A DNA stretch of 64,000 bases, taken from positions 1 through 64,000 of the forward strand of contig JBAXYB010000005.1 in the NCBI GenBank assembly GCA_037127585.1, written 5' to 3'. Positions 44,644-53,245 of this stretch are shown in pieces. Within the stretch, counting starts at the first letter, position 1. Every line of letters starts with the position of its first letter. The notes below the pieces were generated by a model. It saw only the letters and a list, made by a program, of their open reading frames with translations, did no database searches and was not told the DNA's origin. A program made the translations under genes and the position numbers. The DNA comes from CAINDI01 sp037127585 (GTDB taxonomy: Bacteria; Verrucomicrobiota; Verrucomicrobiia; Palsa-1439).

Positions 44644-44895
44644 ATGCGGCACAGCAAAGACAATCGAACCGGTGAACGCGCCAGCAGCCTCCAGGCGCTG
44701 AAACTAGCCGTCGTCGATGGTACCGCGTGGCGCTATGACCAATTGGTCGCCCTCGCGACGGCCGCCGGTGCGAGTGACGAAGAGATTGATGACGTGGCTT
44801 CGACCGCCATCCACACCTTGCTGACCGGTGCGGAACAGCCCTTGACCGCGCGAGAGTTGGCCCACGATTGGACGGGCGGACATTTCCGCGCCTGA
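44644..44895 (+). CDS. small helical hypothetical protein
   Basis: 83 residues, no signal peptide or membrane segment. The central part LVALATAAGASDEEIDDVASTAIHTLL is a helix-turn-helix-like pair that recalls AhpD/carboxymuconolactone decarboxylase-like proteins, but the catalytic CxxC is absent. Promoter not clear. It stands alone between divergent neighbours. Confidence 0.5.
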   Translation: MRHSKDNRTGERASSLQALKLAVVDGTAWRYDQLVALATAAGASDEEIDDVASTAIHTLLTGAEQPLTARELAHDWTGGHFRA

Positions 44896-44922
44896 CGCCG
44901 TGCTTTTTTGTACGAGTGGGGC

Positions 44923-44952
44923 TTGATTTCCCCGGGGGGCGCGTGGTAGCGT
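44923..44952 (+). promoter_or_regulatory. promoter of the peptidyl-prolyl isomerase gene, leaderless type
   Basis: TTGATT at 44923 and TAGCGT at 44947 are 18 bp apart, with 8 nt to the ATG at 44961. Confidence 0.6.
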
Positions 44953-44960
44953 CCCGCCCC

Positions 44961-46043
44961 ATGAATAAAACTCTTTGCCTTCTTCTGACCGGCCTGGTGG
45001 CCGCTTCCACGTACGCCCAAGACAAATCGGCCCCAGCCCCGGCGCCCATGCACAAGCCGGAGGACGTCGTCGCGCGGGTGGGCGACATCACCATTCAATG
45101 GAAGGAAGTGGACACGGCGGTTCGCGCCTTCACCCGCCAATTCACCGCCTCCGGGCGCGAGTTCCCGGCGGAGCAGCTGCCCCAATTGCAGTACAGCATC
45201 GTGAACGACATGGTCAGCCACGAACTCGTGGTGCAAGCCAGCAAGGGCAATGAACCCAAGGACCTCGATGCCCAAGTCAAGAAGCAGATCGAGCAGGCCA
45301 AAACTCAGCTCGGCGGCGATGAAAATTTCACCAAAGCTCTTGAAGAGATGGGCATGACCCGCGGCGATTACGAGAAGCGCCTCCGGGAAGGTCTCGTCGC
45401 GCAGGCGGCCATCAAGCAACTCGTGGACGCCAAGGTCATAATTAGCGGCGACGAGTCCAAGAAATTCTACGACGAGAACCGCAGCAAATTCGTCACTCCC
45501 GAACGGGTTCGCGCCAGCCATATCCTGATTCTGTTGTCGCCGGACGCCACCGATGAAGTCAAAACCCAAAAACTAACGCAGATCAAAGCGGCTCAGTCCA
45601 TCGTCAAAGGCGGCGACAAGTTCGAAGATGTTGCCCGCAAGTTCTCGGAAGATCCCGGCAGCGCCGCGCAAGGTGGCGACCTCGGTTACTTCACCCGCGA
45701 CCGGATGGTTAAGGAATTTGCCGACGTGGCGTTTGCGCTGAAGACGAACGAAGTCAGCGACATTGTCACAACCCAATTCGGCTACCACATCATCAAGAGC
45801 ACTGGCCACAATGCGGCCGGCGAACGCGCCTACAGTGAAGCCAAGGAAGACATTGAAAAGTACCTGAAAAACCAAAAGGCTCAGGACGTTGTTCAAGAAT
45901 ATGTCGAAGGGTTGCGCGCCAAAGCCAAGATCGAGATCTTGCTGCCGAAGCCCGAAGCCACCGCCATCCCGCCCCGAGCGGTCCCAGCTTCCAAACCAAT
46001 GCCGACTGTCGAAACCAAGCCGGTGGCCGCGCCGAAGCCCTGA
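44961..46043 (+). CDS. periplasmic PpiC-type peptidyl-prolyl isomerase (SurA/PrsA-like)
   Basis: 360 residues. A signal peptide (MNKTLCLLLTGLVAASTYAQ) is followed by a SurA-N-like chaperone region (about 35-180). One parvulin domain (about 185-285) has RASHILILL, FEDVARKFSEDPGSAAQGGDLGYF and FGYHIIKST. The tail is Pro/Lys-rich. It helps outer-membrane or exported proteins fold. Single-parvulin layout is closer to PrsA/PpiD soluble forms than to two-domain SurA. Confidence 0.9.
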   Translation: MNKTLCLLLTGLVAASTYAQDKSAPAPAPMHKPEDVVARVGDITIQWKEVDTAVRAFTRQFTASGREFPAEQLPQLQYSIVNDMVSHELVVQASKGNEPKDLDAQVKKQIEQAKTQLGGDENFTKALEEMGMTRGDYEKRLREGLVAQAAIKQLVDAKVIISGDESKKFYDENRSKFVTPERVRASHILILLSPDATDEVKTQKLTQIKAAQSIVKGGDKFEDVARKFSEDPGSAAQGGDLGYFTRDRMVKEFADVAFALKTNEVSDIVTTQFGYHIIKSTGHNAAGERAYSEAKEDIEKYLKNQKAQDVVQEYVEGLRAKAKIEILLPKPEATAIPPRAVPASKPMPTVETKPVAAPKP

Positions 46044-46061
46044 CCGGCGGCGTTTGCGGGT

Positions 46062-46090
46062 TTGACGCTCACGCGCCGACTCCGTAGAGT
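46062..46090 (+). promoter_or_regulatory. promoter of the CNNM gene pair, near-leaderless
   Basis: TTGACG at 46062 and TAGAGT at 46085 are 17 bp apart. The ATG at 46102 is 11 nt beyond. Confidence 0.65.
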
Positions 46091-46101
46091 TGCCGGCCAG
46101 C

Positions 46102-47355
46102 ATGAGCACTACCGCGATTATCGAGGCCGTCCTGCTCGGGTTGTGCCTGGTGAGTTCGGCGTTCTTCTCGGCCGCGGAGATTGCGCTGTTTGCCTTGAGC
46201 AAATTGCAAGTCCGGCGGCTCCGGCAAGAACACCCGGCCCGCGGCCAACTCATCAGCGAACTGCTCGACCGGTCCCAACGCCTGCTCTCGGCAATTCTCT
46301 TCGGTAACACCCTAGTCAATATCGCCGCCGCCGTGGCCGGCTACGACATTCTCCGCCGAATCGTGCCGGCGCATGCGGATGCGCTGTCAGTGCCGGTCAT
46401 GACGTTGCTGATTTTGGTTTGCGGCGAAGTCAGCCCGAAGGCCATCGTCATCCGGCATCCAGAGTTCTTCGCGATTCGGTTAGCGCCACTCATCGACTTC
46501 TTCGAACGCGCGACCCGGCAAGTCCGGCGCAGCTTTGAGAGCCTGTCGGCTTTCATTGTGCGTTCGATTGAACGCCTGTCGTACTTTGCCGGCCGCAAGG
46601 CACGCGGTAGTGAGCCGACGACCGACGAATACCGGACATTGCTTCACGTCAGCGAACGCGCCGGTATCGTGCGGCGGGAGGAGCGCGACATGGTGAACAA
46701 GATCCTCGCGCTCGATAAGATGCAGGTGCGCGAAATTATGACGCCGCGGTTGGATATGCAGTGTTTGGAAGACTCGCTCACGCCGGCGCAGATGATTGAG
46801 ACGTTGCGGACGTATAAACACCGGCGCGTCCCGATCATCCATGATTCCGCGGACACCGTGGAAGGCATGCTCAATGTGAAAGAGTTTCTCGTCGATCCGC
46901 ACCGGGAACTTGATGAGGTGGTGGAGTTGCCGAATTTCATTCCGGACACGATGAGCGTCGGTAAGTTGCTGAAGAGTTTCCGGAAACAGGAACACCCGGT
47001 CGCGATTGTGGTCGATGAGTACGGCGGCACCCAGGGCATGGTCACGCTCGAAGATATTCTCGAAGAAATCGTCGGCGAGATTGAAGATGAATTCGATGCG
47101 AGCGAAGTGCTGATCCAGCATCTCGGCGACCGGCGCTGGCTGATCAACGGCAAGGCGCGTTTGGAGTACGTCAACAGCCAGTGCGGGCTGCACTTGGAGG
47201 CGGACGGGGTCGAGACGATTGCCGGCTGGATGATCGCCGAACTGGGGTCGTTACCGAAAGATGGCGACCGCGTGCAGATTGCCGGCGTCCGCATCACCGC
47301 GCGCAAAGTGGTGAAGAATCGCGTCCGCGAACTGGAACTGGAGGTCACCGAGTAA
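46102..47355 (+). CDS. CNNM/CorC-type transporter-like membrane protein (full length)
   Basis: 417 residues. A DUF21/CNNM membrane domain (about 1-185, with SAFFSAAEIALFALSKLQVRRL and ERLLSAILFGN-like motifs) is followed by a CBS pair (about 215-335, MTPRLDMQCLE and IPDTMSVGKLLKSFR) and a CorC_HlyC domain (about 345-417, GWMIAELGSLPKDGDRV). CNNM proteins export Mg2+ or Co2+. It is followed 2 bp later by a paralogue. Confidence 0.92.
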   Translation: MSTTAIIEAVLLGLCLVSSAFFSAAEIALFALSKLQVRRLRQEHPARGQLISELLDRSQRLLSAILFGNTLVNIAAAVAGYDILRRIVPAHADALSVPVMTLLILVCGEVSPKAIVIRHPEFFAIRLAPLIDFFERATRQVRRSFESLSAFIVRSIERLSYFAGRKARGSEPTTDEYRTLLHVSERAGIVRREERDMVNKILALDKMQVREIMTPRLDMQCLEDSLTPAQMIETLRTYKHRRVPIIHDSADTVEGMLNVKEFLVDPHRELDEVVELPNFIPDTMSVGKLLKSFRKQEHPVAIVVDEYGGTQGMVTLEDILEEIVGEIEDEFDASEVLIQHLGDRRWLINGKARLEYVNSQCGLHLEADGVETIAGWMIAELGSLPKDGDRVQIAGVRITARKVVKNRVRELELEVTE

Positions 47356-47357
47356 GT

Positions 47358-48341
47358 ATGGACATCCTCGGATTCATCCTCGTCATCGGTTTGAGCCTGG
47401 TGATCAGCGCGTTTTTCTCGGGTGTGGAGACCGGGCTGATTTCGCTCAACCGGGTTCGCCTCCGACACGAAGTTGAACGCCGCAACCGGCGCGCGATCAT
47501 CATTAGTAGTTTTGTTGAAAACACCGAGCGGCTGCTGGGGACGACATTGGCCGGTGCGAATCTTTGCAATGTGACCGTGGCCGTCGCCAGTTCGGCACTT
47601 GCGATGCGGCTGTTTGGCGATAGCTTTGCCGTCGATTTAACAACCACGCTCGTCAGCGCGGCGGTGGTGCTCGTCATTGGGGAAATCGTCCCCAAACTAC
47701 TTTTCCGGCACTACGCGCACCGGCTGTGCCTGACGTTTGCGGATGTGCTGAATGCCGTCGCGTGGCTGCTGGCGCCGTTGGTCTGGTTTCTCGGCGTGCT
47801 GATGCGGTTGCTCTCCCGACTGAGTGGGCGGGGCGAGGATAAACCGCAGAGCTTTTTCGTCTCGCGCGAAGAACTGAAACATCTCGCCAAGGAAGGCGAA
47901 ACCAGCGGCGCACTCACCACCGAGGAACGCCAGATGATTCACGGCGTTTTCGATTTCCCGTACAAAACCGTGCAGGAAGTAATGCTTCCACTGACCCGCG
48001 CCGTTACCGTCGCACCCGATACCGGCGTGCAGGAGCTGTTCGACATCTCCCAGCGGACCGGCTACGCCCGTCTGCCGGTCCGCGATGGCGACAAAATCAT
48101 TGGTGTCGCCAACGTCTACGAGATTCTTTTCCAAGGGACCGCGCCCGCCGGTCAGACGGTGCGCGAACTCATGCAAAAACCGCAGTTCATTCTTGCGACC
48201 GATCGCATCAACCGCGTCCTCCCGGTCCTGCGCGCGAGCCGGAATCCCATCAGTATTGTGCTCAGTCCCGAAGGCCGGCCGCTCGGGATTATCACGATTG
48301 AAGACATCGTCGAGGAAATTGTCGGCGACGTGGAAGGCTAG
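47358..48341 (+). CDS. CNNM-type membrane protein lacking the CorC_HlyC domain
   Basis: 327 residues. DUF21 domain (about 1-180, SAFFSGVETGLISLNRVRLRHE and RLLGTTLAGANLCNV), then a CBS pair (about 205-320, VMLPLTRAVTVAP and ITIEDIVEEIVGD). It stops right after the second CBS, so the C-terminal domain of its neighbour is missing. The pair may form a heterodimer, as some CNNM proteins are dimers. Confidence 0.9.
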   Translation: MDILGFILVIGLSLVISAFFSGVETGLISLNRVRLRHEVERRNRRAIIISSFVENTERLLGTTLAGANLCNVTVAVASSALAMRLFGDSFAVDLTTTLVSAAVVLVIGEIVPKLLFRHYAHRLCLTFADVLNAVAWLLAPLVWFLGVLMRLLSRLSGRGEDKPQSFFVSREELKHLAKEGETSGALTTEERQMIHGVFDFPYKTVQEVMLPLTRAVTVAPDTGVQELFDISQRTGYARLPVRDGDKIIGVANVYEILFQGTAPAGQTVRELMQKPQFILATDRINRVLPVLRASRNPISIVLSPEGRPLGIITIEDIVEEIVGDVEG

Positions 48342-48354
48342 CTCCGGTAACGAC

Positions 48355-49059
48355 TCACTTGGCGGGCGCTGGCGGCACTAGCGGCGCTGCGGGCTTGGGA
48401 TCGTCCTTGGCGCGCAACTGCTCGTTCTCCGTTTGGAGTTCGGCCAGTTTTCTGGCGATCTTGACCAATTGAGATTCGGCGAGCCCGCGGAGTTGTTCGT
48501 TTTGCGCCACACTCTTCTCCAGTTCGATCTTGTCGACACGGAGCCGAGCGATGGAGGCATCGAAGTTCTTGAGTTCCTGCCGGGACTTTTCCAGGTCGGA
48601 TTCGGCTTGCGTGAGCTTTTGTTCGATGACCGCCTTGTCCTGACTAAGTTGGGCGGTAGCCGAATCCAATTCCTTGATCCGCTGATTGGCTTTGTCGAGT
48701 TCGGCTTGGAGTTGAGTCTGGAGTTGTTCCGTTGCCGCGAGGCGTTGGTTGAGAGCGCTGGAAGTCTTGCGTTGTTGATCGCTTTCTTGCTGGAGCGCGG
48801 CTGATTTTGTTTTCGACAAATAAAATAAAGCGCCGACTGCAATCAGCAACACGACCGCCACGCCGGCCACTGCCCACGCGGGCCCTGTTGACGCCTGAGG
48901 GGCTGGCGGTGCCGCTGGTGGCGGTTCCCGTTTCGGCACGGACTCGAGCGGGACGATCAACTCTGCGCTGCATGACGGACAAACCGCGCCCATCCCTTTG
49001 CCTTCTTCCGGTACGAGAATATGCAAGCCGCACTGACCGCAATAAAAAGAAATGTCCAT
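48355..49059 (-). CDS. zinc-ribbon, single-span, coiled-coil protein
   Basis: 234 residues. A zinc ribbon with CGQC and CPSC (about 7-33) is followed by a Pro-rich linker, one membrane helix (about 66-86, AVAGVAVVLLIAVGALFYL), then a long coiled coil (about 90-215, many Leu/Glu/Gln heptads such as LQTQLQAELDKANQRIKEL) and a Pro/Ala tail. The ribbon would face the cytoplasm and the coil the periplasm. Function unknown; may be a scaffold between the two faces. Confidence 0.75.
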   Translation of the reverse strand: MDISFYCGQCGLHILVPEEGKGMGAVCPSCSAELIVPLESVPKREPPPAAPPAPQASTGPAWAVAGVAVVLLIAVGALFYLSKTKSAALQQESDQQRKTSSALNQRLAATEQLQTQLQAELDKANQRIKELDSATAQLSQDKAVIEQKLTQAESDLEKSRQELKNFDASIARLRVDKIELEKSVAQNEQLRGLAESQLVKIARKLAELQTENEQLRAKDDPKPAAPLVPPAPAK

Positions 49060-49074
49060 AGGGTTACCGTGGTG

Positions 49075-49104
49075 AAGATAGCCCGGTCACCCGCCCAAGC
49101 TCAA
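49075..49104 (-). promoter_or_regulatory. promoter of the zinc-ribbon coiled-coil gene
   Basis: On the minus strand TTGAGC and TATCTT are 18 bp apart, with 15 nt to the ATG at 49059. Confidence 0.55.
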
Positions 49105-49151
49105 TCCATTTCCGTTTGCATCTGCCGGTGGCTCGCGGTAATCACACTTTC

Positions 49152-50178
49152 ATGACGACTGCCAAAGATGGAATGAATTACGCCCCGCAAGGCAAACCGG
49201 TACCCGTAGTTAAACCTGGCGAGTTCCGTTTCGCCGCGGCATTTCTCGACCACGGTCATATCCACGGTCAATGCAACGGACTGATTGAAGCCGGCGGCGA
49301 AGTATCCCGGCGCGAAGATCGTCGACACCTTCGAGCGGATTCTCGACGACAAGACGATCCACCTCGTTGCGGTCGCCGCGGTGCCGTGTGACCGCGGTCC
49401 GATTGGTTGCCGGGTCCTGCGCGCCGGTAAAGATTATTTCACTGACAAAACGCCGTTCACAACTTTGGCCCAACTCGCCGACGCGCGCCAAACCGTCGCG
49501 GCCACCGGCCGCAAGTATGCGGTCTACTTCAGTGAACGTCTGCACGTCGAGTGCGCGGTGTTTGCCGGCGACCTGATCCGGCAAAGCGCGATTGGGCAGG
49601 TCATCGAAATCATCGGCTTCGGGCCGCACCGGCTTTCGGCGGCTAGCCGGCCGGCCTGGTTCTTCGAGAAAGCGAAATACGGCGGCATCCTCTGCGACAT
49701 CGGCAGCCATCAATTCGAGCAGTTACTCGCGTATTTCGGTGCGACCGACGCGAAGGTGCTTTCGGCAACGGTGGCCAACCGGAACAATCCCCAGTATCTG
49801 GAGCTCGAAGACTTCGGCGAAGTCCACCTGCTCGGCAATAACGGGGCGACCAATTTTATCCGGGTTGACTGGCTCACTCCGGCTGCGTCCCGCTCGTGGG
49901 GCGACGGGCGGACGTTTATCCTCGGCACGAAAGGCTACATTGAGATGCGCAAGTACGTCGAGGTTGGCCGGGGCGAAGGCGGCGACCAGCTCTATCTGGT
50001 TAACGATCAAATCGAGCAGCGCTATTCATTGGCGGGGCAGGTAGGGTTCCCGTACTTCGGCCAACTCATCCGCGACTGTCTGAACCGCACCGAAACTGCG
50101 ATGACCCAAGCGCACGCGTTCAAAGCTGCCGAGTTGTGTTTGCTCGCTCAGCAGCAGGCGCGGCGAATTGCCGGGTAA
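49152..50178 (+). pseudogene. Gfo/Idh/MocA-family oxidoreductase, broken by an internal deletion
   Basis: The first part (49152-49303) reads a Rossmann start, AAAFLDHGHIHGQCNGLIEAGGE, in one frame. The rest (from about 49290) is in another frame, beginning PGAKIVDTFERILDDKTIHL and continuing through PCDRGP, the KxxFTTLAQL catalytic-Lys region, GGILCDIGSHQFEQ and the end TQAHAFKAAELC. Compared with the family, about 15-20 residues between the second beta strand and PGAK are missing and the frame is shifted. The remaining 297 codons are uninterrupted, so the deletion looks recent or the C-terminal piece is still made. A sequencing error could explain the shift but not the missing residues. Confidence 0.75.
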
Positions 50179-50225
50179 TTGGGCGCATTTTGATACTGCC
50201 GCCATCCTCACTCGGACTACCAGGT

Positions 50226-50276
50226 GTAGCCACGGCTCTATGAGCCGTGTCCCAGGCCGGCTCCACGCGCGGCTAC
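50226..50276. repeat. REPIN-like doublet, GTAG family
   Basis: GTAG is followed by CACGGCTC-TAT-GAGCCGTG. A degenerate inverted partner ends in GGCTAC at 50271-50276. The remaining gap 50179-50406 holds only this repeat and the hppA promoter. Confidence 0.65.
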
Positions 50277-50329
50277 ACCGGCGGCAGTGCCCAGATGTGC
50301 CCCGGGTATTCCCACGCGAAGTTTTCGCT

Positions 50330-50358
50330 TTGCATGCGCTCGCGCCGTTGTGTAATCT
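50330..50358 (+). promoter_or_regulatory. hppA promoter
   Basis: TTGCAT at 50330 and TAATCT at 50353 are 17 bp apart. A leader of about 40 nt carries AAGGAG at 50392-50397, one of the few canonical ribosome sites here, which fixes the ATG at 50407. Confidence 0.65.
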
Positions 50359-50406
50359 CCAGATGCCTCAAGTCGAGGTCCCCCCGTTTATAAGGAGATG
50401 TGTGGA

Positions 50407-52995
50407 ATGACGACAGCGCTGAATCGAGTAATGCATCGAATCACCAAGGGACAACCCCGCCGCCAGATCTTCGTGGCCGCCGCTTTGTGCGGTTTAACCC
50501 TGATCGCCGCGCAATTAGCGCGCGCGCAAGACAAGGTCGCGGAATTATCGGGGGCGGTCACCGCCCACCTCGCCAAGGAGTTTCACTTCTTTGCGTTCAT
50601 GACCAGCAGCGACTACTCGCAGATGGAGAAGTACGCGCTGTGGGCCGTGCTCGGCGTGGCTTTTGCCGGGTTGGGCTATGCCCTGATGTTGGTCGGTCAG
50701 GTCAAGAATGCCGACCAGGGCACGCCGAAAATGCAGAAGGTGGCGGCGGCCATTCGGGCCGGTGCCGAGGCGTATCTTGGGCAACAGTTCAAGAAGATCG
50801 TGGTCTTGATCGTGGTGTTGACGGTGGTCCTGTTTCTGACCGCGACAAACGCGCCATTGCCGGTGGCGGCGGGACGCGCCTTTGCGTTTCTCCTCGGATC
50901 GCTCTTTAGTTTTGCGGTCGGATTTGTCGGGATGCGCTTCGCGACGCTGGGCAATTTGCGCGTGGCGGCGGCGGCTCGCACTTCGTTCGGCGGCGCGTTG
51001 CAAGTCGGCTATCGGACCGGCACGATTACCGGGATGTTGACGGACGGGCTTGGTTTGCTGGGCGGAACGTTGATCTTTATGGCGTACGGCGAGAAAGCGT
51101 ATGAAGTGCTCCTCGGCTTCGGTTTTGGTGGAACGTTGATTGCGTTGTTTATGCGCGTCGGCGGCGGCATCTACACCAAGGCAGCGGACGTCGGTGCGGA
51201 TCTCGTCGGTAAGGTTGAGAAAGACATCCCGGAAGATGACCCGCGCAATGCCGCGACCATTGCGGATAACGTCGGCGACAACGTCGGCGACTGCGCCGGT
51301 ATGGCGGCGGATATTTTTGAATCGTATGAAGTCACCATCGTCGCCGCGATGATTCTCGGCTACGCATCGTTCGGTCACAAGGGCGTGATCTTCCCATTGC
51401 TGGTGCGCGCCATCGGCGTCATCGGCTCGATCATAAGCACCTACAGCGTCCGCTCGAAGGAAGGCGATTCCGGTGATGCCGCACTCGATTCAGTGCATCG
51501 CGGCTTCCTCATCGGTTCGGTGATCAGTGTGGTGGGATTCTTCGTGGTCGGCTTCATGTATCTGAAGTTCAACGGCCACTATCTGGCGCAATATCCGCAA
51601 TCCGCTGCCGGTTTTCCGGGCGGAGTCGGCGCGCTGCCTTATTGGGCGAACTTCGGTCAGCCGTTTCTCGATCTGCGCCCGGCGTGGACCTGCTTGATCG
51701 GCGTGTTTCTCGCCGTGGCGTTGAACAAATGCACCAGCTACTTCACCCACACAACGCATGCGCCGGTCAAGTCCATGGCCAAAGCTTGTCAGACCGGACA
51801 CGCGACCAACATCATTCAAGGGTTTGCGGTTGGTTATGAATCCACAGTATGGGCGGTCATCATTATCGCCGTGGCCATCGGCGCATCGGTCGGGATTTAC
51901 TCCGGTACGTCACCGATCTTTGTGGCGTACGGCGTCGCCATGTGCGGCATCGGCATGTTGACACTGACCGGCAACACGATCTCGATGGACGTCTTCGGCC
52001 CCGTGGCCGACAACGCGAATGGCATCGGTGAAATGGGTTACGACAAGGCTGAGATGGGCGAAGAGAAATACAAGAAAGCCCGGCAGATCTTGGCCGACCT
52101 CGATTCGGTCGGCAACACGACCAAGGCGGAAACCAAAGGAATCGCCATCGGCTCGGCTGTGATCGCGGCGGTCTCGCTCTTTGCGAGTTTCATTGCCGTC
52201 ATGGCGATGGGCAGCGAAGAGAAGATCAGCGAAATGACCACCAAGCAATATAACAACGTCGCCGGCATGTTGACGGTGGCAGATCCGATGGTGTTCATCG
52301 GGTTGCTGATCGGCGGCGCGGTACCGTTCTTATTCAGTTCGATGACGATTCGCGCGGTGGGCCGCGCGGCATTCCTGATTGTGAAAGAATGCCGGCTCCA
52401 GTTCCGCGATAAAGCGATCTGGGCCGGCACCAAGACCCCGGACTACGCTCGGGTGGTTAGCATTTGCACCACGGCCGCCCAGCGGGAGTTAATCGGCCCC
52501 GGCATCTTGGCAATTATGGCCCCACTCGCGGTTGGTTTTCTACTGGGACCGCTGGCGCTGGCCGGCTTCCTCGCCGGCATGATCCTCGTGGGTCAATTGC
52601 TCGCGGTGTTCATGGCCAATGCCGGTGGTGCGTGGGATAACGCGAAGAAACTCATTGAAGACGAACCGCGCGACATCGAGAAGAATACCGGCAAAGGCTC
52701 CGAACGGCACAAGGCGGCCGTCACCGGTGACACCGTCGGCGATCCGCTCAAGGACACCGCTGGCCCGGCCATCAATCCGCTGATCAAAGTGATGAACATG
52801 GTGAGCCTGTTGTTGCTGCCCATCGTGCTCAAGTTCCATGCCGTCGAAGGCGTGGCCGATAGTGGGAAGTCAGCGTTTGGCATTGCCGTTGCGGTCTCTG
52901 TAGTGGCGCTGGCGGCCATTGTCTGGGCCGTCAACAAGTCGAAGACGGACTCCCCGGAGATGGCGGAGATGGAGAAGGAATTCGACCGGGCGTAA
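50407..52995 (+). CDS. hppA: membrane-bound H+-translocating pyrophosphatase, K+-independent type
   Basis: 862 residues. It hydrolyses PPi to pump H+ across the membrane. The substrate site is GGGIYTKAADVGADLVGKVE followed by DDPRNAATIADNVGDNVGDCAGMAADIFESYE; a second set lies at the C-terminus. The diagnostic GNTTKAET region has Lys and, three residues on, Thr, the pair of K+-independent (H+-pumping) enzymes; Na+ pumps are K+-dependent. An N-terminal extension of about 60 residues with a Sec-like hydrophobic stretch (IFVAAALCGLTLIAAQLARA) is unusual for the family. Long length fits about 16 membrane helices. Confidence 0.95.
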   Translation: MTTALNRVMHRITKGQPRRQIFVAAALCGLTLIAAQLARAQDKVAELSGAVTAHLAKEFHFFAFMTSSDYSQMEKYALWAVLGVAFAGLGYALMLVGQVKNADQGTPKMQKVAAAIRAGAEAYLGQQFKKIVVLIVVLTVVLFLTATNAPLPVAAGRAFAFLLGSLFSFAVGFVGMRFATLGNLRVAAAARTSFGGALQVGYRTGTITGMLTDGLGLLGGTLIFMAYGEKAYEVLLGFGFGGTLIALFMRVGGGIYTKAADVGADLVGKVEKDIPEDDPRNAATIADNVGDNVGDCAGMAADIFESYEVTIVAAMILGYASFGHKGVIFPLLVRAIGVIGSIISTYSVRSKEGDSGDAALDSVHRGFLIGSVISVVGFFVVGFMYLKFNGHYLAQYPQSAAGFPGGVGALPYWANFGQPFLDLRPAWTCLIGVFLAVALNKCTSYFTHTTHAPVKSMAKACQTGHATNIIQGFAVGYESTVWAVIIIAVAIGASVGIYSGTSPIFVAYGVAMCGIGMLTLTGNTISMDVFGPVADNANGIGEMGYDKAEMGEEKYKKARQILADLDSVGNTTKAETKGIAIGSAVIAAVSLFASFIAVMAMGSEEKISEMTTKQYNNVAGMLTVADPMVFIGLLIGGAVPFLFSSMTIRAVGRAAFLIVKECRLQFRDKAIWAGTKTPDYARVVSICTTAAQRELIGPGILAIMAPLAVGFLLGPLALAGFLAGMILVGQLLAVFMANAGGAWDNAKKLIEDEPRDIEKNTGKGSERHKAAVTGDTVGDPLKDTAGPAINPLIKVMNMVSLLLLPIVLKFHAVEGVADSGKSAFGIAVAVSVVALAAIVWAVNKSKTDSPEMAEMEKEFDRA

Positions 52996-53017
52996 GCGAA
53001 TCCGTCAGATACAATCG

Positions 53018-53051
53018 AGTCGGGGCGAGCTTCTCTTGCCCCGACTTCTTT
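53018..53051 (+). terminator. hppA terminator
   Basis: AGTCGGGGC at 53018-53026 pairs with GCCCCGACT at 53038-53046 around an 11-nt loop, followed by TCTTTGT. Confidence 0.75.
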
Positions 53052-53071
53052 GTGAGAACTGCCGCCGAAAA

Positions 53072-53097
53072 GTAGGAGCGACCTCAGCGTCGCGACC
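53072..53097 (+). repeat. single REP-like palindrome, GTAG head
   Basis: GTAG is followed by GAGCGAC-CTCA-GCGTCGC. It shares the head-plus-hairpin form of the other repeats. 53098-53245 holds no further feature I can support. Confidence 0.5.
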
Positions 53098-53245
53098 GGG
53101 CAGAACCGCGAACTTATCTCCGGCAACTGAGAAATATTGAACCACGGAATGGCACGGATCTGTGCCTCTGTGTGAGAAATTCTTTACCGGAGGGCAAATT
53201 CGCCGTGCATATTTTTCGCGGGGCGTGTATCGAAGATAAGACTCG

